From: Demequina sp. NBRC 110052
GTDB lineage: Bacteria > Actinomycetota > Actinomycetes > Actinomycetales > Demequinaceae
Direction of reading: 5' to 3'
DNA: 64,000 nucleotides
NCBI RefSeq assembly: GCF_002090075.1
Contig: NZ_BBRI01000003.1
Location: forward strand, 558,001 to 622,000
Below the pieces are notes generated by a model. It did no database searches. It worked only from the letters and a program-made list of their open reading frames with translations, and was not told the DNA's origin. The translations under genes were made by a program, and so were the position numbers. Positions 36,496-45,310 of this stretch are shown here, one piece after another; within the stretch, counting starts at the first letter, position 1; each line of letters opens with the position of its first letter.

Positions 36496-36807
36496 TCAGG
36501 GCCGGTCGAGCTCCTTGGCGAAAAACACGCTCGCAGCCTTGAGGATCTCGTTGGCCTTACGTAGCTCGGCGACCTCGCGCTTGAGACGCTTGATCTCTGC
36601 CGCCGCGTCCGCGACGTTCGCGACCTTGCCGCCCGCGTTGGCTTCCATCTGGCGTTGCCACAGCCGTAGCGTCTCCGGGCTCATCCCGAGCATCCCCGCC
36701 ACGTGCCGCGTCGCAGAAGTCAAGTTCGGGTGATCCGGCAGCGCCTCGGCGAGCATCCGCAGGGCGCGCCCACGCATCTCCGGCGTGTATCGAGTCATGC
36801 GTTCCAT
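36496..36807 (-). CDS. IS3-family transposase orfA
   Basis: A 103-residue helix-turn-helix protein: RYTPEMRGRALRMLAE at the start, GMSPETLRLWQRQ near 40, and a leucine-zipper-like coiled coil ending in LRKANEILKAASVFFAKEL, as in IS3 OrfA proteins. It binds the IS ends and feeds into orfB through a programmed frameshift. Confidence 0.93.
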   Translation of the reverse strand: MERMTRYTPEMRGRALRMLAEALPDHPNLTSATRHVAGMLGMSPETLRLWQRQMEANAGGKVANVADAAAEIKRLKREVAELRKANEILKAASVFFAKELDRP

Positions 36808-36990
36808 CCATGTCGATCACACGGAACGAAACCCAGGCCGATTCACCGCTTGCAGGGACTTGACCCATGCCTCGCGAAAAGGAAGTTTGGGTTGCCGCGT
36901 CGCGAACGTCATGAGCCAGAACAACTAGACAGCCTCACTCTGCCCGGAGGTTCTCCCACTCGCTCGGAACTCAATCGATGTCCCTGGGCA

Positions 36991-37611
36991 CTACACTTCA
37001 GCGGACCCCACCTGGTCGAGCAGTTCAGCTGCGTGTTTGCCCACGGCCCCACCGGGGTGCGAGTGCAAGACCTGCTCCCATTTGTAACCACGACGCGTCA
37101 TCAGCGTGATCGCGAGAGCATCACCCCACGCAGCGGTCGCCAACGTGCTGCCCATGGCGATGATGCCGCCGGGGTCAGCATTGGGACTGTCCACCACGAC
37201 CACCGAGTCTGCCGCCCGAGCCAGCGGACTGTCAGCCGTTGCGGTCAGGGCTACCGTGGTGGCGCCGCGCTCCTTGACCAGACCAAGCAGATCGGTGATC
37301 TCGCCCGAGTCACCGCCCTTCGAGATCGCGATCAACATGTCGCCAGGCATCGCGACCCCAGAACTGCCGTGGAGCGCGTCAGTCGGGTTCTGGTAGAACG
37401 CAGGGGTCCCAGACACAGTGAGAAGATGCGCAAGGCGGCGCGCGATGGTGCCCGACGTGCCGGCGCCCGACACAATCACCTTGCCCCTCACCTTCATCAT
37501 GGCGTCGGCGACCTCGACAAACGAGGTGTCCAGCTGACGAGCCACTCGAGAGACGGCGGCTCCCTCGCTCTCGATGAAGGCACGGGCGCGATCGAGTTCG
37601 TTGTGGTGCAT
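36991..37611 (-). CDS. SIS-domain sugar-phosphate isomerase, KpsF-like without CBS domains
   Basis: A 206-residue SIS protein closest in layout to the SIS half of arabinose-5-phosphate isomerases (KdsD/GutQ/KpsF): VIVSGAGTSGTIARRLA near 45, GTPAFYQNPTDALHGSSG near 68, IAISKGGDSGEITDLL near 93 and SHPGGAVGK near 190. The two CBS domains of KpsF are absent. The usual Lys in GKSG is Thr here, and the acidic block after the second helix pair is changed, so the substrate may differ; 6-phospho-3-hexuloisomerase is an alternative. Last gene of the island operon. Confidence 0.78.
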   Translation of the reverse strand: MHHNELDRARAFIESEGAAVSRVARQLDTSFVEVADAMMKVRGKVIVSGAGTSGTIARRLAHLLTVSGTPAFYQNPTDALHGSSGVAMPGDMLIAISKGGDSGEITDLLGLVKERGATTVALTATADSPLARAADSVVVVDSPNADPGGIIAMGSTLATAAWGDALAITLMTRRGYKWEQVLHSHPGGAVGKHAAELLDQVGSAEV

Positions 37612-38720
37612 TAGGCGGGCTCCTTCTCCCTTACAACTGACGGTGCTGGCTGAGGTGCGCCTGGCTCAGGTGGCGCGGTGCGCCTCCTTGCGAGCCGTTG
37701 CAGTAGGCGCTGGCGCTCGAAGGTGACGACGAAGACACCAGCAAGGATCGCGCCTTGAACGATCTGGTAGATGTACGCGCTCACGTCGACCATGTTCAGC
37801 CCCGACGAGATCAGCTGGAGGACGACAGCGGCGAGCGCCGCCCCCGTGATCGCCACCCGACCGCCGAACGGGTTCGCGCCGCCAAGAACCGCGATGGTGA
37901 TAGCAAGCATGAGATAGGACGAGCCGTAGCCGGCCGATGCTGAGGCCGTGCGGGACACCATCACGAGTCCCGCCAACGCCGAGATCACGCCCGTGAGAAC
38001 GTAGGCTCGGACGATGACGCCGGAGTACGAGTAGCCGGTGAACTCCGAGACGACCTTGCTGGCGCCGGTCAGTGTGGCCTTCAGACCGAACGTGGTCTTT
38101 GTCATGATCGCCCAGACCACGACAACCACGAGGACAAAGAACCAGAACACGTACGGCACTCCGAGCAGGTCTCCCATGCCGAACTCCGACAGCGGAGCGG
38201 TGACGCCGTAGGCAGCCTCTCCCCTCGTGAGGGCGATGGCCAGACCTGTATAGATCTGCATCGTGGCGAGCGTTGCCAGAATGGGCGCCACCTTCAGCCT
38301 CGAAATGACGAACCCGTTGACGGCGCCGGCCACGGCGCCGATCACGAGCGCGCCGGCGACTGCAATCAGCGTGCTCACGATCGGTCCCTGACCCGCCGCC
38401 TCGCCCACGGCGGAGTACCACGCAATGAACAACGCCGACAGGTTCGCGACCGCGACGGTCGACAGATCGATACCTGCCACCGTCATCGCGATCGAGATGG
38501 CGAGTGCCATGAGGCCGACCTCAGGGACGGAGAACGCGATCGACTCGACGTTCAGCTGCGAGGCGTACACGGAGGGGTTGATCAGCGTGAATACGACTGC
38601 GACGACGAGCGCAAGCGCCAGCAGCCCCAGATCGTAGGCATGGTGGCGCGTCGCACCTTGCCAAAGGCTCGTCGCGCGCGCCCTGAGTCCCGCCGTACTC
38701 GAAGTCTTCATGTCGGTCAT
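37611..38720 (-). CDS. CUT2 sugar ABC transporter permease 2
   Basis: A 369-residue RbsC/BPD_transp_2 permease with about ten hydrophobic segments. GIDLSTVAVANLSALFIAW near 103 and VLGGANPFGGRVAITGAALA near 278 are family blocks; the last 35 residues are a basic, Pro-rich tail. The ATG overlaps the stop of the other permease (ATGA), and the stop overlaps the SIS start by 1 base. A second ATG 9 bases in is possible. It forms a heterodimer with the next permease. Confidence 0.9.
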   Translation of the reverse strand: MTDMKTSSTAGLRARATSLWQGATRHHAYDLGLLALALVVAVVFTLINPSVYASQLNVESIAFSVPEVGLMALAISIAMTVAGIDLSTVAVANLSALFIAWYSAVGEAAGQGPIVSTLIAVAGALVIGAVAGAVNGFVISRLKVAPILATLATMQIYTGLAIALTRGEAAYGVTAPLSEFGMGDLLGVPYVFWFFVLVVVVVWAIMTKTTFGLKATLTGASKVVSEFTGYSYSGVIVRAYVLTGVISALAGLVMVSRTASASAGYGSSYLMLAITIAVLGGANPFGGRVAITGAALAAVVLQLISSGLNMVDVSAYIYQIVQGAILAGVFVVTFERQRLLQRLARRRTAPPEPGAPQPAPSVVREKEPA

Positions 38721-39769
38721 GCTGCGGTCTCCAGTCGCTCGAGGATGCGAGTCCGGCGGTGCGTGGCAGCGGCCGAGCGCGCTTGGATCGCGACGCCGGC
38801 AAGAACCACGAGTCCGACAACGAACACGTGCCAGTAGCTCGATACGCCGAGCCGGATGAGGGAGTTCTGAACGAGGCTGATCAGCACTACACCGAGGATC
38901 GTGCCGCGCACCGAACCGCGCCCGCCGGAGTCCAGCGCCCCACCGATCACGACTGCGGCGATCACGTTCAGCTCTGTGCCGACGATTTCGAACGGCGATG
39001 CGTGGCGGGACAGGACAACGTGAACCATGCCTCCGAATCCAGCCAACGCGCCTGCCACCAGGTAGATCGCGACTTGAACCTTCTTGACGGAGATTCCGAC
39101 GCGCTTCGCAGACTCCTTGTCACCGCCGATCGCGTAGATCGAGCGCCCGAACATCGTCCTCCGCAGGACCCACGCCAGGGCACCCGCCAGGACAAGCACG
39201 GGGATGACAAGAACGTTCACCTGTGTGCCACCCAGCTGCATGATGGACGTCGCGCCAACAGCGTCGAGCTGAGCGGGCAGCACGGAGATGTAGACCGAGC
39301 CGATGAAGGCGATCAGAACACCACGGATGATCACCTGGGTGCCAAGAGTGGCGATCAGGGTCTCCATTTTGTAACGAGCCACGAGCACCGCGTTCAACGA
39401 TCCCAGCAGCAGTCCCATCGCCACAGCGACGACGAACGGCCACACGGCTCCATCGACACCAAGGCTCTGCATCAGAGTGATCGTCGCGTAGCCCGCGAAG
39501 ATCGCGATCGCGGGGAAGGAGACGTCCATGCCGCCGGAGATGATGATCATCAGCAGCCCCAGCGCCAAGGCGAGTGTCACGATGCCCGACCGGATGATGT
39601 CCCCGAAGAAGCCCAAGGTGATCGCCGAAGGCTCGACGATCGCCATGACACCCACGAGCGCCAGGATGAGGAGCAGGAGCGTCGTCTCGTTGTTCTCGCC
39701 TCGATACCGCCGCCACAGCGCGGACATCCGGTCGCGCACCGTGCTCGAATCAGCCACAGCCGTGCTCAT
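38717..39769 (-). CDS. CUT2 sugar ABC transporter permease 1
   Basis: A 350-residue RbsC-type permease. IISGGMDVSFPAIAIFAGYAT near 77 (read as two blocks), YAIGGDKESAKRVGISVKKVQ near 210 and VVIGGALDSGGRGSVRGTILG near 272 are typical. It overlaps the ATPase gene upstream and the second permease downstream by 4 bases each, so the three membrane components are translationally coupled. Confidence 0.92.
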   Translation of the reverse strand: MSTAVADSSTVRDRMSALWRRYRGENNETTLLLLILALVGVMAIVEPSAITLGFFGDIIRSGIVTLALALGLLMIIISGGMDVSFPAIAIFAGYATITLMQSLGVDGAVWPFVVAVAMGLLLGSLNAVLVARYKMETLIATLGTQVIIRGVLIAFIGSVYISVLPAQLDAVGATSIMQLGGTQVNVLVIPVLVLAGALAWVLRRTMFGRSIYAIGGDKESAKRVGISVKKVQVAIYLVAGALAGFGGMVHVVLSRHASPFEIVGTELNVIAAVVIGGALDSGGRGSVRGTILGVVLISLVQNSLIRLGVSSYWHVFVVGLVVLAGVAIQARSAAATHRRTRILERLETAA

Positions 39770-41256
39770 CGCACCAACCTCTCTCTGATCGCCGGCTCGG
39801 CGACCTCGTCGTGGGCGAGCTCGCCTGCGAGCCGCCCCCTCCTCACGAACAGCACGCGGTGACAGACGCTCACGAGCTCGGGAACGTCGTCGGAGATGAG
39901 TAGGACTCCCATGCCTGAGCGCGCCGCGTCACGCAGGATCTCCAGGATGGTGGCCTTGGAACCGGCGTCGACACCGACCGTGGGACCGTTGAGGATCAGC
40001 ACCTTGGGATCCGTCAGCATCCACTTGCCGAGCACCACTCGCTGCTGGTTGCCGCCCGACAGCGACGAGACGGGCAGTGCAGCGTTGTCCGTCTTGATCT
40101 GCAGCTCCGCGACGCTCGCGCGAGAGGTCTCAGCAAGGAGCCGCTCCTTGAGCACGCCCGCACTGCTCGAGACCTTGCCAAGGGCCGCGGACACCAAGTT
40201 GCGTTCGATGCTCTGCCCGAGAACAACTCCCTGCGTCAGGCGGTCCTCGGGCACGTAGCCGATGCCTGCCGTGATCGCGTCGGCAACAGATCGGATGGTC
40301 TTGGTCTCGCCACCCACGGCGATAGTCCCCGTGTCGATCGGGAGCTTGCCGAAGATCGCCTCGGCGATCTCGGATCTTCCTGATCCGAGGAGGCCTGTGA
40401 GCCCGACGATCTCGCCTCGCCCGACCGCGAACGAAACGTCCGCGAACAGCGACTCGACACCGATGCCCTCGACCGACAGTGCGGGAGGCTCCTCTCCGGT
40501 GTCGGAGATCTCGACCCGGCGCTGGTCTTCGGGGAGATAGCCGACGAGGGCTTCGACCAGGGAGTTCTCAGTGAAGTCCGCTGTAGCGCCGGTGCGCACG
40601 ACGACGCCATTGCGTAGAACGACGATGCGGTCGGACATCGCGAAGACTTCTTCGGTCTTGTGCGAGACGAATACGATGCCGACCTGCTCCTTCTTGAGCT
40701 GTTCGACGACTTGGCGTAGCGACTCGATCTCGTGCCACGTGAGCGCGGTTGTCGGCTCATCCATGAAGAGGACTTTGACGTCGAGCGCAAGCGCGCGACA
40801 GATTGCCACGAGTTGTCGGTCGGCCACGCTGATGTTCTCGACGCGGGCTTCGAGGTCGAGGTCGATTCCCAAGCGCTCGATGACCGACTTGGCGAGCGAG
40901 CGAGCGCGCTTGCCTGAGATGACCTTCACGCCGTCCTTCACGCGCTCAGACATCGCGATGTTCTCGGCGACCGTGAGATTCGGGAACAATGACATGTCCT
41001 GGAAGATCACCTGGACGCCGCGCTGAACGGCGGCTGCCACCGAGGAGGTGACGATCTCCTCGCCGTCGATCTCGATCGTGCCGGAGTCCGGAGTCTCGAC
41101 GCCGGAGATGATCTTGATCAGCGTGGACTTGCCGGAACCGTTGGCGCCGGCGAGGCACAGGACCTCTCCTGGCACCACATCCAGGTCGACGTCTGTCAGC
41201 GCCTTGACGCCGCCGAACGACTTGCTGATGCCTCGTGCTCTCAGTGCGAACGACAC
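39766..41256 (-). CDS. CUT2 sugar ABC transporter ATP-binding protein (RbsA-like)
   Basis: A 496-residue double ATPase. Domain 1 is complete: GANGSGKSTLIK near 38, LFMDEPTTALT near 160. Domain 2 has GLLGSGRSEIAEAIF near 282 and LSGGNQQRVVLGKWM near 395, but Walker B reads LILNGPTVGVD instead of LDEPTRGVD, so the catalytic acid pair is lost at this site. It drives import through the two permeases. The gene follows an 18-bp stem-loop after the binding-protein gene. Confidence 0.94.
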   Translation of the reverse strand: MSFALRARGISKSFGGVKALTDVDLDVVPGEVLCLAGANGSGKSTLIKIISGVETPDSGTIEIDGEEIVTSSVAAAVQRGVQVIFQDMSLFPNLTVAENIAMSERVKDGVKVISGKRARSLAKSVIERLGIDLDLEARVENISVADRQLVAICRALALDVKVLFMDEPTTALTWHEIESLRQVVEQLKKEQVGIVFVSHKTEEVFAMSDRIVVLRNGVVVRTGATADFTENSLVEALVGYLPEDQRRVEISDTGEEPPALSVEGIGVESLFADVSFAVGRGEIVGLTGLLGSGRSEIAEAIFGKLPIDTGTIAVGGETKTIRSVADAITAGIGYVPEDRLTQGVVLGQSIERNLVSAALGKVSSSAGVLKERLLAETSRASVAELQIKTDNAALPVSSLSGGNQQRVVLGKWMLTDPKVLILNGPTVGVDAGSKATILEILRDAARSGMGVLLISDDVPELVSVCHRVLFVRRGRLAGELAHDEVAEPAIRERLVR

Positions 41257-41278
41257 TGGGCTCTACCTTCCCTTGTGG

Positions 41279-41322
41279 CTTGCGTGCGGGATTCGCACCA
41301 TCGCGCGAATCCCGCACGCAAG
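41279..41322 (-). terminator. Intercistronic stem-loop between binding protein and ATPase genes
   Basis: A perfect 18-bp stem (41279-41296 with 41305-41322) and an 8-base loop lie 14 bases after the binding-protein stop. No U-tract follows. The position matches stem-loops in the other two sugar ABC operons, suggesting mRNA stabilisation or partial termination. Confidence 0.75.
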
Positions 41323-41336
41323 AGTGAACTGCGTGG

Positions 41337-42371
41337 TTAGAACGGGTAGTCGGCCACGTTCTCCGAGGTGATCTGGATCCACGCTGCTCCGAAGAAGTTG
41401 TTCGGAATGGCGGAGTCCTGGGTAATCGACTCGTAACCGGGGATCCCGAGATCCATGCCGTCGACGATCTCACCGCCGTCGAGCACGATCTTGGACGCGG
41501 CGAGCATCGCCTCACCCGCTAGCGCGGGGTCCCATCCGGTGATCACATCGACGGAACCGTCCTCGAGCAGAGCGCCCGCGGTCGACGGCGTAGACGTGCC
41601 GACGACGCAGATGTCGTCCTGCATGCCGGCCTCCTGCACCGCGCGGCCGATGCCCGCGATGTCCGTCGACGCCGCGCCGATGAAGCCTGAGATGTCGGGG
41701 TAGGTAGCCAGCAGCTCCCGGGCTCGCTGGTAGGCGGTCTCCTGGTCTTCGTCGGACGAGATCGCATCGGTCACACGCTCGATCCCGGGGTATGCGGCCT
41801 CTGCCTGTGCGAGCGCGCCGTCGGCCCACACGTTGTGGCTCGCGACAGTGAGCGAACCCACCATGTGCGCGTACTGGCCCTCTTCTCCCATGCACTGGGC
41901 GAGCAGGTCCATCTGGAAGCCACCGTAGGCGGCGTTGTCGAACGCCTCGATGTTCGCAACCGCGTTCTCGATGCCGGGCGCCTCATGGGTAATCACGACA
42001 ATGCCAGCCTCCTGAGCACGCGAAAGCACGTTCTCAAGCGACTCTGGCGAGTTGGGGACGACCGTGAGAGCTGCGGGCTGCTGCGGAAGCAGGTCGTTGA
42101 TAATGGCGATCTGCTTCTCCTCGGAGGCATCGTCGCCAGCTGTCTGTGTGACGACGTAACCGGGGTTGGCGGCAGCCCACTCCTGGTTGCCAACCTCCAT
42201 GCGGTTGAACCAGTCACCGCCGGAGAGCTTGACGACGTTCACGATCTGAACCTCAGAGGAGTCTGATCCTCCGTCGCTCACGTCGTCGCCCGAGCCACCG
42301 GAGCACGCCGTGAGCAGCAGACCCCCGGCGACGATCGTCGCTACGAGGCTGACACTGCGCTGTGTAGACAT
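41337..42371 (-). CDS. CUT2 sugar-binding lipoprotein
   Basis: A 344-residue solute-binding lipoprotein: signal peptide with lipobox LLTAC near residue 23, Gly/Ser/Asp linker, then the periplasmic-binding-protein type I fold (VVKLSGGDWFNRMEVGNQEW near 46, ALTVVPNSPESLENVLSRA near 101, and FIGAASTDIAGIGRAVQEAG near 220). The pattern is close to rhamnose/autoinducer-2/ribose-type binding proteins, but the ligand is not readable. It is the first transporter gene after the kinase. Confidence 0.92.
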   Translation of the reverse strand: MSTQRSVSLVATIVAGGLLLTACSGGSGDDVSDGGSDSSEVQIVNVVKLSGGDWFNRMEVGNQEWAAANPGYVVTQTAGDDASEEKQIAIINDLLPQQPAALTVVPNSPESLENVLSRAQEAGIVVITHEAPGIENAVANIEAFDNAAYGGFQMDLLAQCMGEEGQYAHMVGSLTVASHNVWADGALAQAEAAYPGIERVTDAISSDEDQETAYQRARELLATYPDISGFIGAASTDIAGIGRAVQEAGMQDDICVVGTSTPSTAGALLEDGSVDVITGWDPALAGEAMLAASKIVLDGGEIVDGMDLGIPGYESITQDSAIPNNFFGAAWIQITSENVADYPF

Positions 42372-42393
42372 CACTTGCTTGTTCTCCCTTTTC

Positions 42394-44067
42394 CTATTTC
42401 TCTTGCTGGTTGGAGTCGGCGATGTTGCGCAGCCCGTGCATGACTGCACGGTCCTGCTCACCGAACTGGTGGTACAGATGCGCGTAGATGCGGTAGATCT
42501 CGTCGAACCGGCGCTTGCGGTCCGGATCCGGGCGATACGTAGCCGACACTGGACTGGCGATCGCCGCGGCCGAGGCCAGGTCTCCAAAGCCGCCGGCGTC
42601 CGCGCCCGCGGCAACCGCGGCGTGCAGCGCGGCTCCGAGCGCAGGAGTGTTCGCGGATGCGCTGACCTCAATCTCCATGTCGAGCACATCGGCGAGTGTC
42701 TGCATGAGCAGCGGGGCGCGGCTCGGCAGGCCTCCGCATGCGACGACCCGGCGCACCGGGACGCCCGCTTCCTGGAACGCCTCGAAGATCGCGCGCTGTC
42801 CAAATGCCGCGCTCTCGATCAGGGCCCGGTAGAGCTCCTCGGCACGCGTGCGGAGAGTCATGCCCACGAAGAGTCCACTGAGACGTTGGTCCATGAGCGT
42901 CGAACGGTTTCCGTTGAACCAGTCGAGCGCGACTATGCCTTGGCCCCCCGGAGGCATGGCGGCTGCGGCGCGCTCCAGGATCTCGAAGACTGATACGCCT
43001 TCCTCGTCGGCGATCTCGAAATACCGCGGCGGCACCATGTTCTTCACGAACCACCCGAAGGTGTCGCCCACGCCTGCCTGCCCTGCCTCGTAGGCCCACG
43101 AACCTGCATCGAGTCCGCCTTGCACGAGGCCCGCCATTCCGGGGACTGCAGCGTCCTCGCGTGCAGGCATGAGGTTGCACACCGAGGTGCCCATCACGAG
43201 CAGCATCTCTCCGGGCTGCATGACCCCGGCGCCTACCGCGGCTACTTGCGCATCCAAGTGGCCCGCGGCCACTGCGATGCCGGGACGCAGCCCGAATGCC
43301 TCAGCCCACTCGGCAGTCAGCACTCCCGCCTTCTCCCCCGGAGCGAGCAGGTCCTGGCCGAGCTTCGACACTACCGCCGAGAACCCAGGTGCCAGCGCGT
43401 CCAGATAGTCGGCCTGCGGGTATCCACCCAGATGTGGCTGATGCGCCGCCTTGAATCCAGCAACGGCAAGGGCCCGCGCCTCGTGCCCGACAAGCAGCGT
43501 GGTGATCCAGTCGCCGCACTCGTAGACCTTTTCTGCTGCCTCGAATACATCTGGAGCCTCCTCGTAGAGCTTGAGGAGCTTGGGAAGGACCCACTCGGAA
43601 GAGATCTTGCCGCTGTAGTAGTCGATGAACGATTCGCCCCGCTCAACGGCCAGCGCGGACACGCGCTGCGCCTGAGACTCCGATGAGTGGTCCTTCCACA
43701 GCTTGGCGTACGCGAAGGGCTCGGCACGGAAGCGATCGGTGCTCGCTAGCGGGGTCGCGTCCGCCTTTGTCGGGATCAGCGTGCATGCCGTGGTGTCCAC
43801 GCCGACGCCGATGACCTCGTCAGACGTGATGTCGGCCGCTTCAAGGGCGCCGCGGACCGCAATCTTCATCGACTCGAGATAGTCGTCTGGCGACTGGAGC
43901 GCCCAGTTCAGAGGCAACTCGGCACCCGTTGCAGGGAAGACGCTGTCGATCACGCCGTGCCGATACGCGTTCACCTGCACTGCCAGTTCGGCACCGTCAG
44001 CGAGGTCGACCACGATGGCACGGCAAGACTCGGTGCCGAAATCGATACCTAACGAGACTCGCCTCAC
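42394..44067 (-). CDS. FGGY carbohydrate kinase, ribulokinase (AraB)-like
   Basis: A 557-residue FGGY kinase with the AraB layout: LGIDFGTESCRAIVVD at the start, WALQSPDDYLESM near 55, VGVDTTACTLIP near 85, YAKLWKDHSS near 118, KISSEWVLPK near 150, a VMGTSVCNL loop near 290, and VALDWFNGNRS near 385. AraB-type kinases phosphorylate 2-ketopentoses at C5. The GTG at 44067 has the better spacing to AAGGAGAG; a GTG at 44076 is the alternative. First gene of the minus-strand island operon, divergent from the SorC regulator. It is the only ribulokinase-like gene in the window. Confidence 0.9.
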   Translation of the reverse strand: MRRVSLGIDFGTESCRAIVVDLADGAELAVQVNAYRHGVIDSVFPATGAELPLNWALQSPDDYLESMKIAVRGALEAADITSDEVIGVGVDTTACTLIPTKADATPLASTDRFRAEPFAYAKLWKDHSSESQAQRVSALAVERGESFIDYYSGKISSEWVLPKLLKLYEEAPDVFEAAEKVYECGDWITTLLVGHEARALAVAGFKAAHQPHLGGYPQADYLDALAPGFSAVVSKLGQDLLAPGEKAGVLTAEWAEAFGLRPGIAVAAGHLDAQVAAVGAGVMQPGEMLLVMGTSVCNLMPAREDAAVPGMAGLVQGGLDAGSWAYEAGQAGVGDTFGWFVKNMVPPRYFEIADEEGVSVFEILERAAAAMPPGGQGIVALDWFNGNRSTLMDQRLSGLFVGMTLRTRAEELYRALIESAAFGQRAIFEAFQEAGVPVRRVVACGGLPSRAPLLMQTLADVLDMEIEVSASANTPALGAALHAAVAAGADAGGFGDLASAAAIASPVSATYRPDPDRKRRFDEIYRIYAHLYHQFGEQDRAVMHGLRNIADSNQQEK

Positions 44068-44135
44068 CTCGTCCACCTCTCCTTCGAGCGTCTTGCCGAC
44101 TGCACCGCTGCCGCCGCGCAGTGATAGTAGGTCTG

Positions 44136-44162
44136 TTGACGCGCCCGACTCAACGCTAAGGT
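44136..44162 (+). promoter_or_regulatory. Promoter of the SorC-family regulator gene
   Basis: TTGACG at 44136-44141 and TAAGGT at 44157-44162 are separated by 15 bases, shorter than ideal. TAAGGT ends 6 bases before the ATG, so the mRNA would be leaderless and the operator would cover the start site. Confidence 0.5.
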
Positions 44163-44177
44163 GCTCATATGAGCGAC
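44161..44177 (+). promoter_or_regulatory. Operator copy 1 (SorC-family regulator site)
   Basis: GTGCTCATATGAGCGAC contains the 12-bp perfect palindrome GCTCATATGAGC. It overlaps the regulator start codon and lies in the divergent region with the kinase operon. Its exact reverse complement is at 45190-45206, a strong sign of specific regulator binding and autoregulation. Confidence 0.8.
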
Positions 44178-45161
44178 GAATCGCAGCTCGGCCTCGACGC
44201 TGAGCATCCCGGTGATCTCCACCAGCACGACGACCTGCTCATCGAGGTCGCCCGTAGGTACCACTTCCAAGAGCAGTCGAAGATCGATATCGCCCGCGAT
44301 CTCGGCATCTCCCGATTCAAGACGGCGCGATTGCTCACCGAGGCGCGCGACCGAGGCGCCGTGCGGATCACGCTCCACCGCCCGCGTGAGCGATGGACCG
44401 GACTCGCAATGCGGCTCAAGCAGGCCTACGGACTCCAGCACGTCGTCGCCGTCAACATGCACGGCGCCTCGATGAAGCAGCTGCGCGCAGGACTCGGTCG
44501 CGAGGGCGCGTTGCTGCTCCAGCAGTACCTGACGAATGAGGATGTACTCGGCGTCGGATGGGGCCGCACCGTTAAGGCGATCGCTGATCAGGTCAGCACG
44601 CTCCCGAAGTGCAACGTGGTCCAGCTCGGAGGCATTGCTGGGGATCCTGGGGAAAACTCAATCGAGCTCGTACGGATTCTCTCGTCTCACAGCGGCGGGA
44701 GGGCGTTTCCGCTGTATGCGCCGCTCGTCGTCCCCAACGAGGACACTGCGAAGAGCCTGAAGGGGTCTCCGGAAATCTCATCCACTCTTGACCGCTTCCG
44801 AGATGTGTCAGTCGCCGTTGTCGCCGTAGGCAGTTGGGAGCCGCCGAACTCGCAGTTGCGAATGTTCTGTACACGAGACGATCGCGCCGCTATGACCGCC
44901 GCCGGAGTGAAGGCAGAGATCTGCGGCGTCCTCCTGGATGAGGACGGCAACGAAGTCGAGACGCCGTTATCACCTCGAATACTCGCGATGACATCCTCTC
45001 AACTGCGGCGTGTGCCGACCGTGATCGCCGTCGCCGGCCACACATCGAAGACCGAGGCGATTCATGCGGTTCTCAGGGGCGGGTTCGCGAACATGCTTGT
45101 CACTGACACGCAGGTAGCACGGGAACTTCTCGCCATGCACGAGCGAACCGCGACAGAGTAG
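44169..45161 (+). CDS. SorC/DeoR-type sugar-binding transcriptional regulator
   Basis: A 330-residue SorC-family regulator. Helix-turn-helix near residues 25-60 (EVARRYHFQEQSKIDIARDL then GISRFKTARLL), followed by the sugar-phosphate-binding domain: VLGVGWGRTVKAIADQV near 135, VVQLGGIAGDP near 158, VAVVAVGSWEPP near 215, and VIAVAGHTSKTEAIHAVLRGG near 285 (split). Members bind a sugar phosphate of the pathway they control. It lies between the divergent kinase-transporter operon and the transaldolase gene. Confidence 0.92.
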   Translation: MSDESQLGLDAEHPGDLHQHDDLLIEVARRYHFQEQSKIDIARDLGISRFKTARLLTEARDRGAVRITLHRPRERWTGLAMRLKQAYGLQHVVAVNMHGASMKQLRAGLGREGALLLQQYLTNEDVLGVGWGRTVKAIADQVSTLPKCNVVQLGGIAGDPGENSIELVRILSSHSGGRAFPLYAPLVVPNEDTAKSLKGSPEISSTLDRFRDVSVAVVAVGSWEPPNSQLRMFCTRDDRAAMTAAGVKAEICGVLLDEDGNEVETPLSPRILAMTSSQLRRVPTVIAVAGHTSKTEAIHAVLRGGFANMLVTDTQVARELLAMHERTATE

Positions 45162-45189
45162 GGGGTCTCCAGACGATCGACTTAACCAA

Positions 45190-45206
45190 GTCGCTCATAT
45201 GAGCAC
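45190..45206 (+). promoter_or_regulatory. Operator copy 2 (SorC-family regulator site)
   Basis: GTCGCTCATATGAGCAC is the exact reverse complement of the 17-bp site at 44161-44177. It lies 104 bases upstream of the transaldolase start, in the 149-base gap after the regulator gene, so this gene belongs to the same regulon. Confidence 0.8.
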
Positions 45207-45310
45207 ACACTCGGATGCGATGGAACGTAGTCGACGTTAGGGTCTGGACAACCAAGGATCACCGTCGCCGTGTCACACGGGTCGACGAAGACGCATGAGA
45301 AGGGGGCACC

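Larger units (their letters stand above)
35542..36845 (-). mobile_element. IS3-family insertion sequence
   Basis: A 1304-bp element bounded by inverted repeats that match at 23 of 24 bases (35542-35565 and 36822-36845). It carries orfA and orfB on the minus strand. No target duplication is visible at its edges. It truncates the integrase remnant. Confidence 0.9.
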
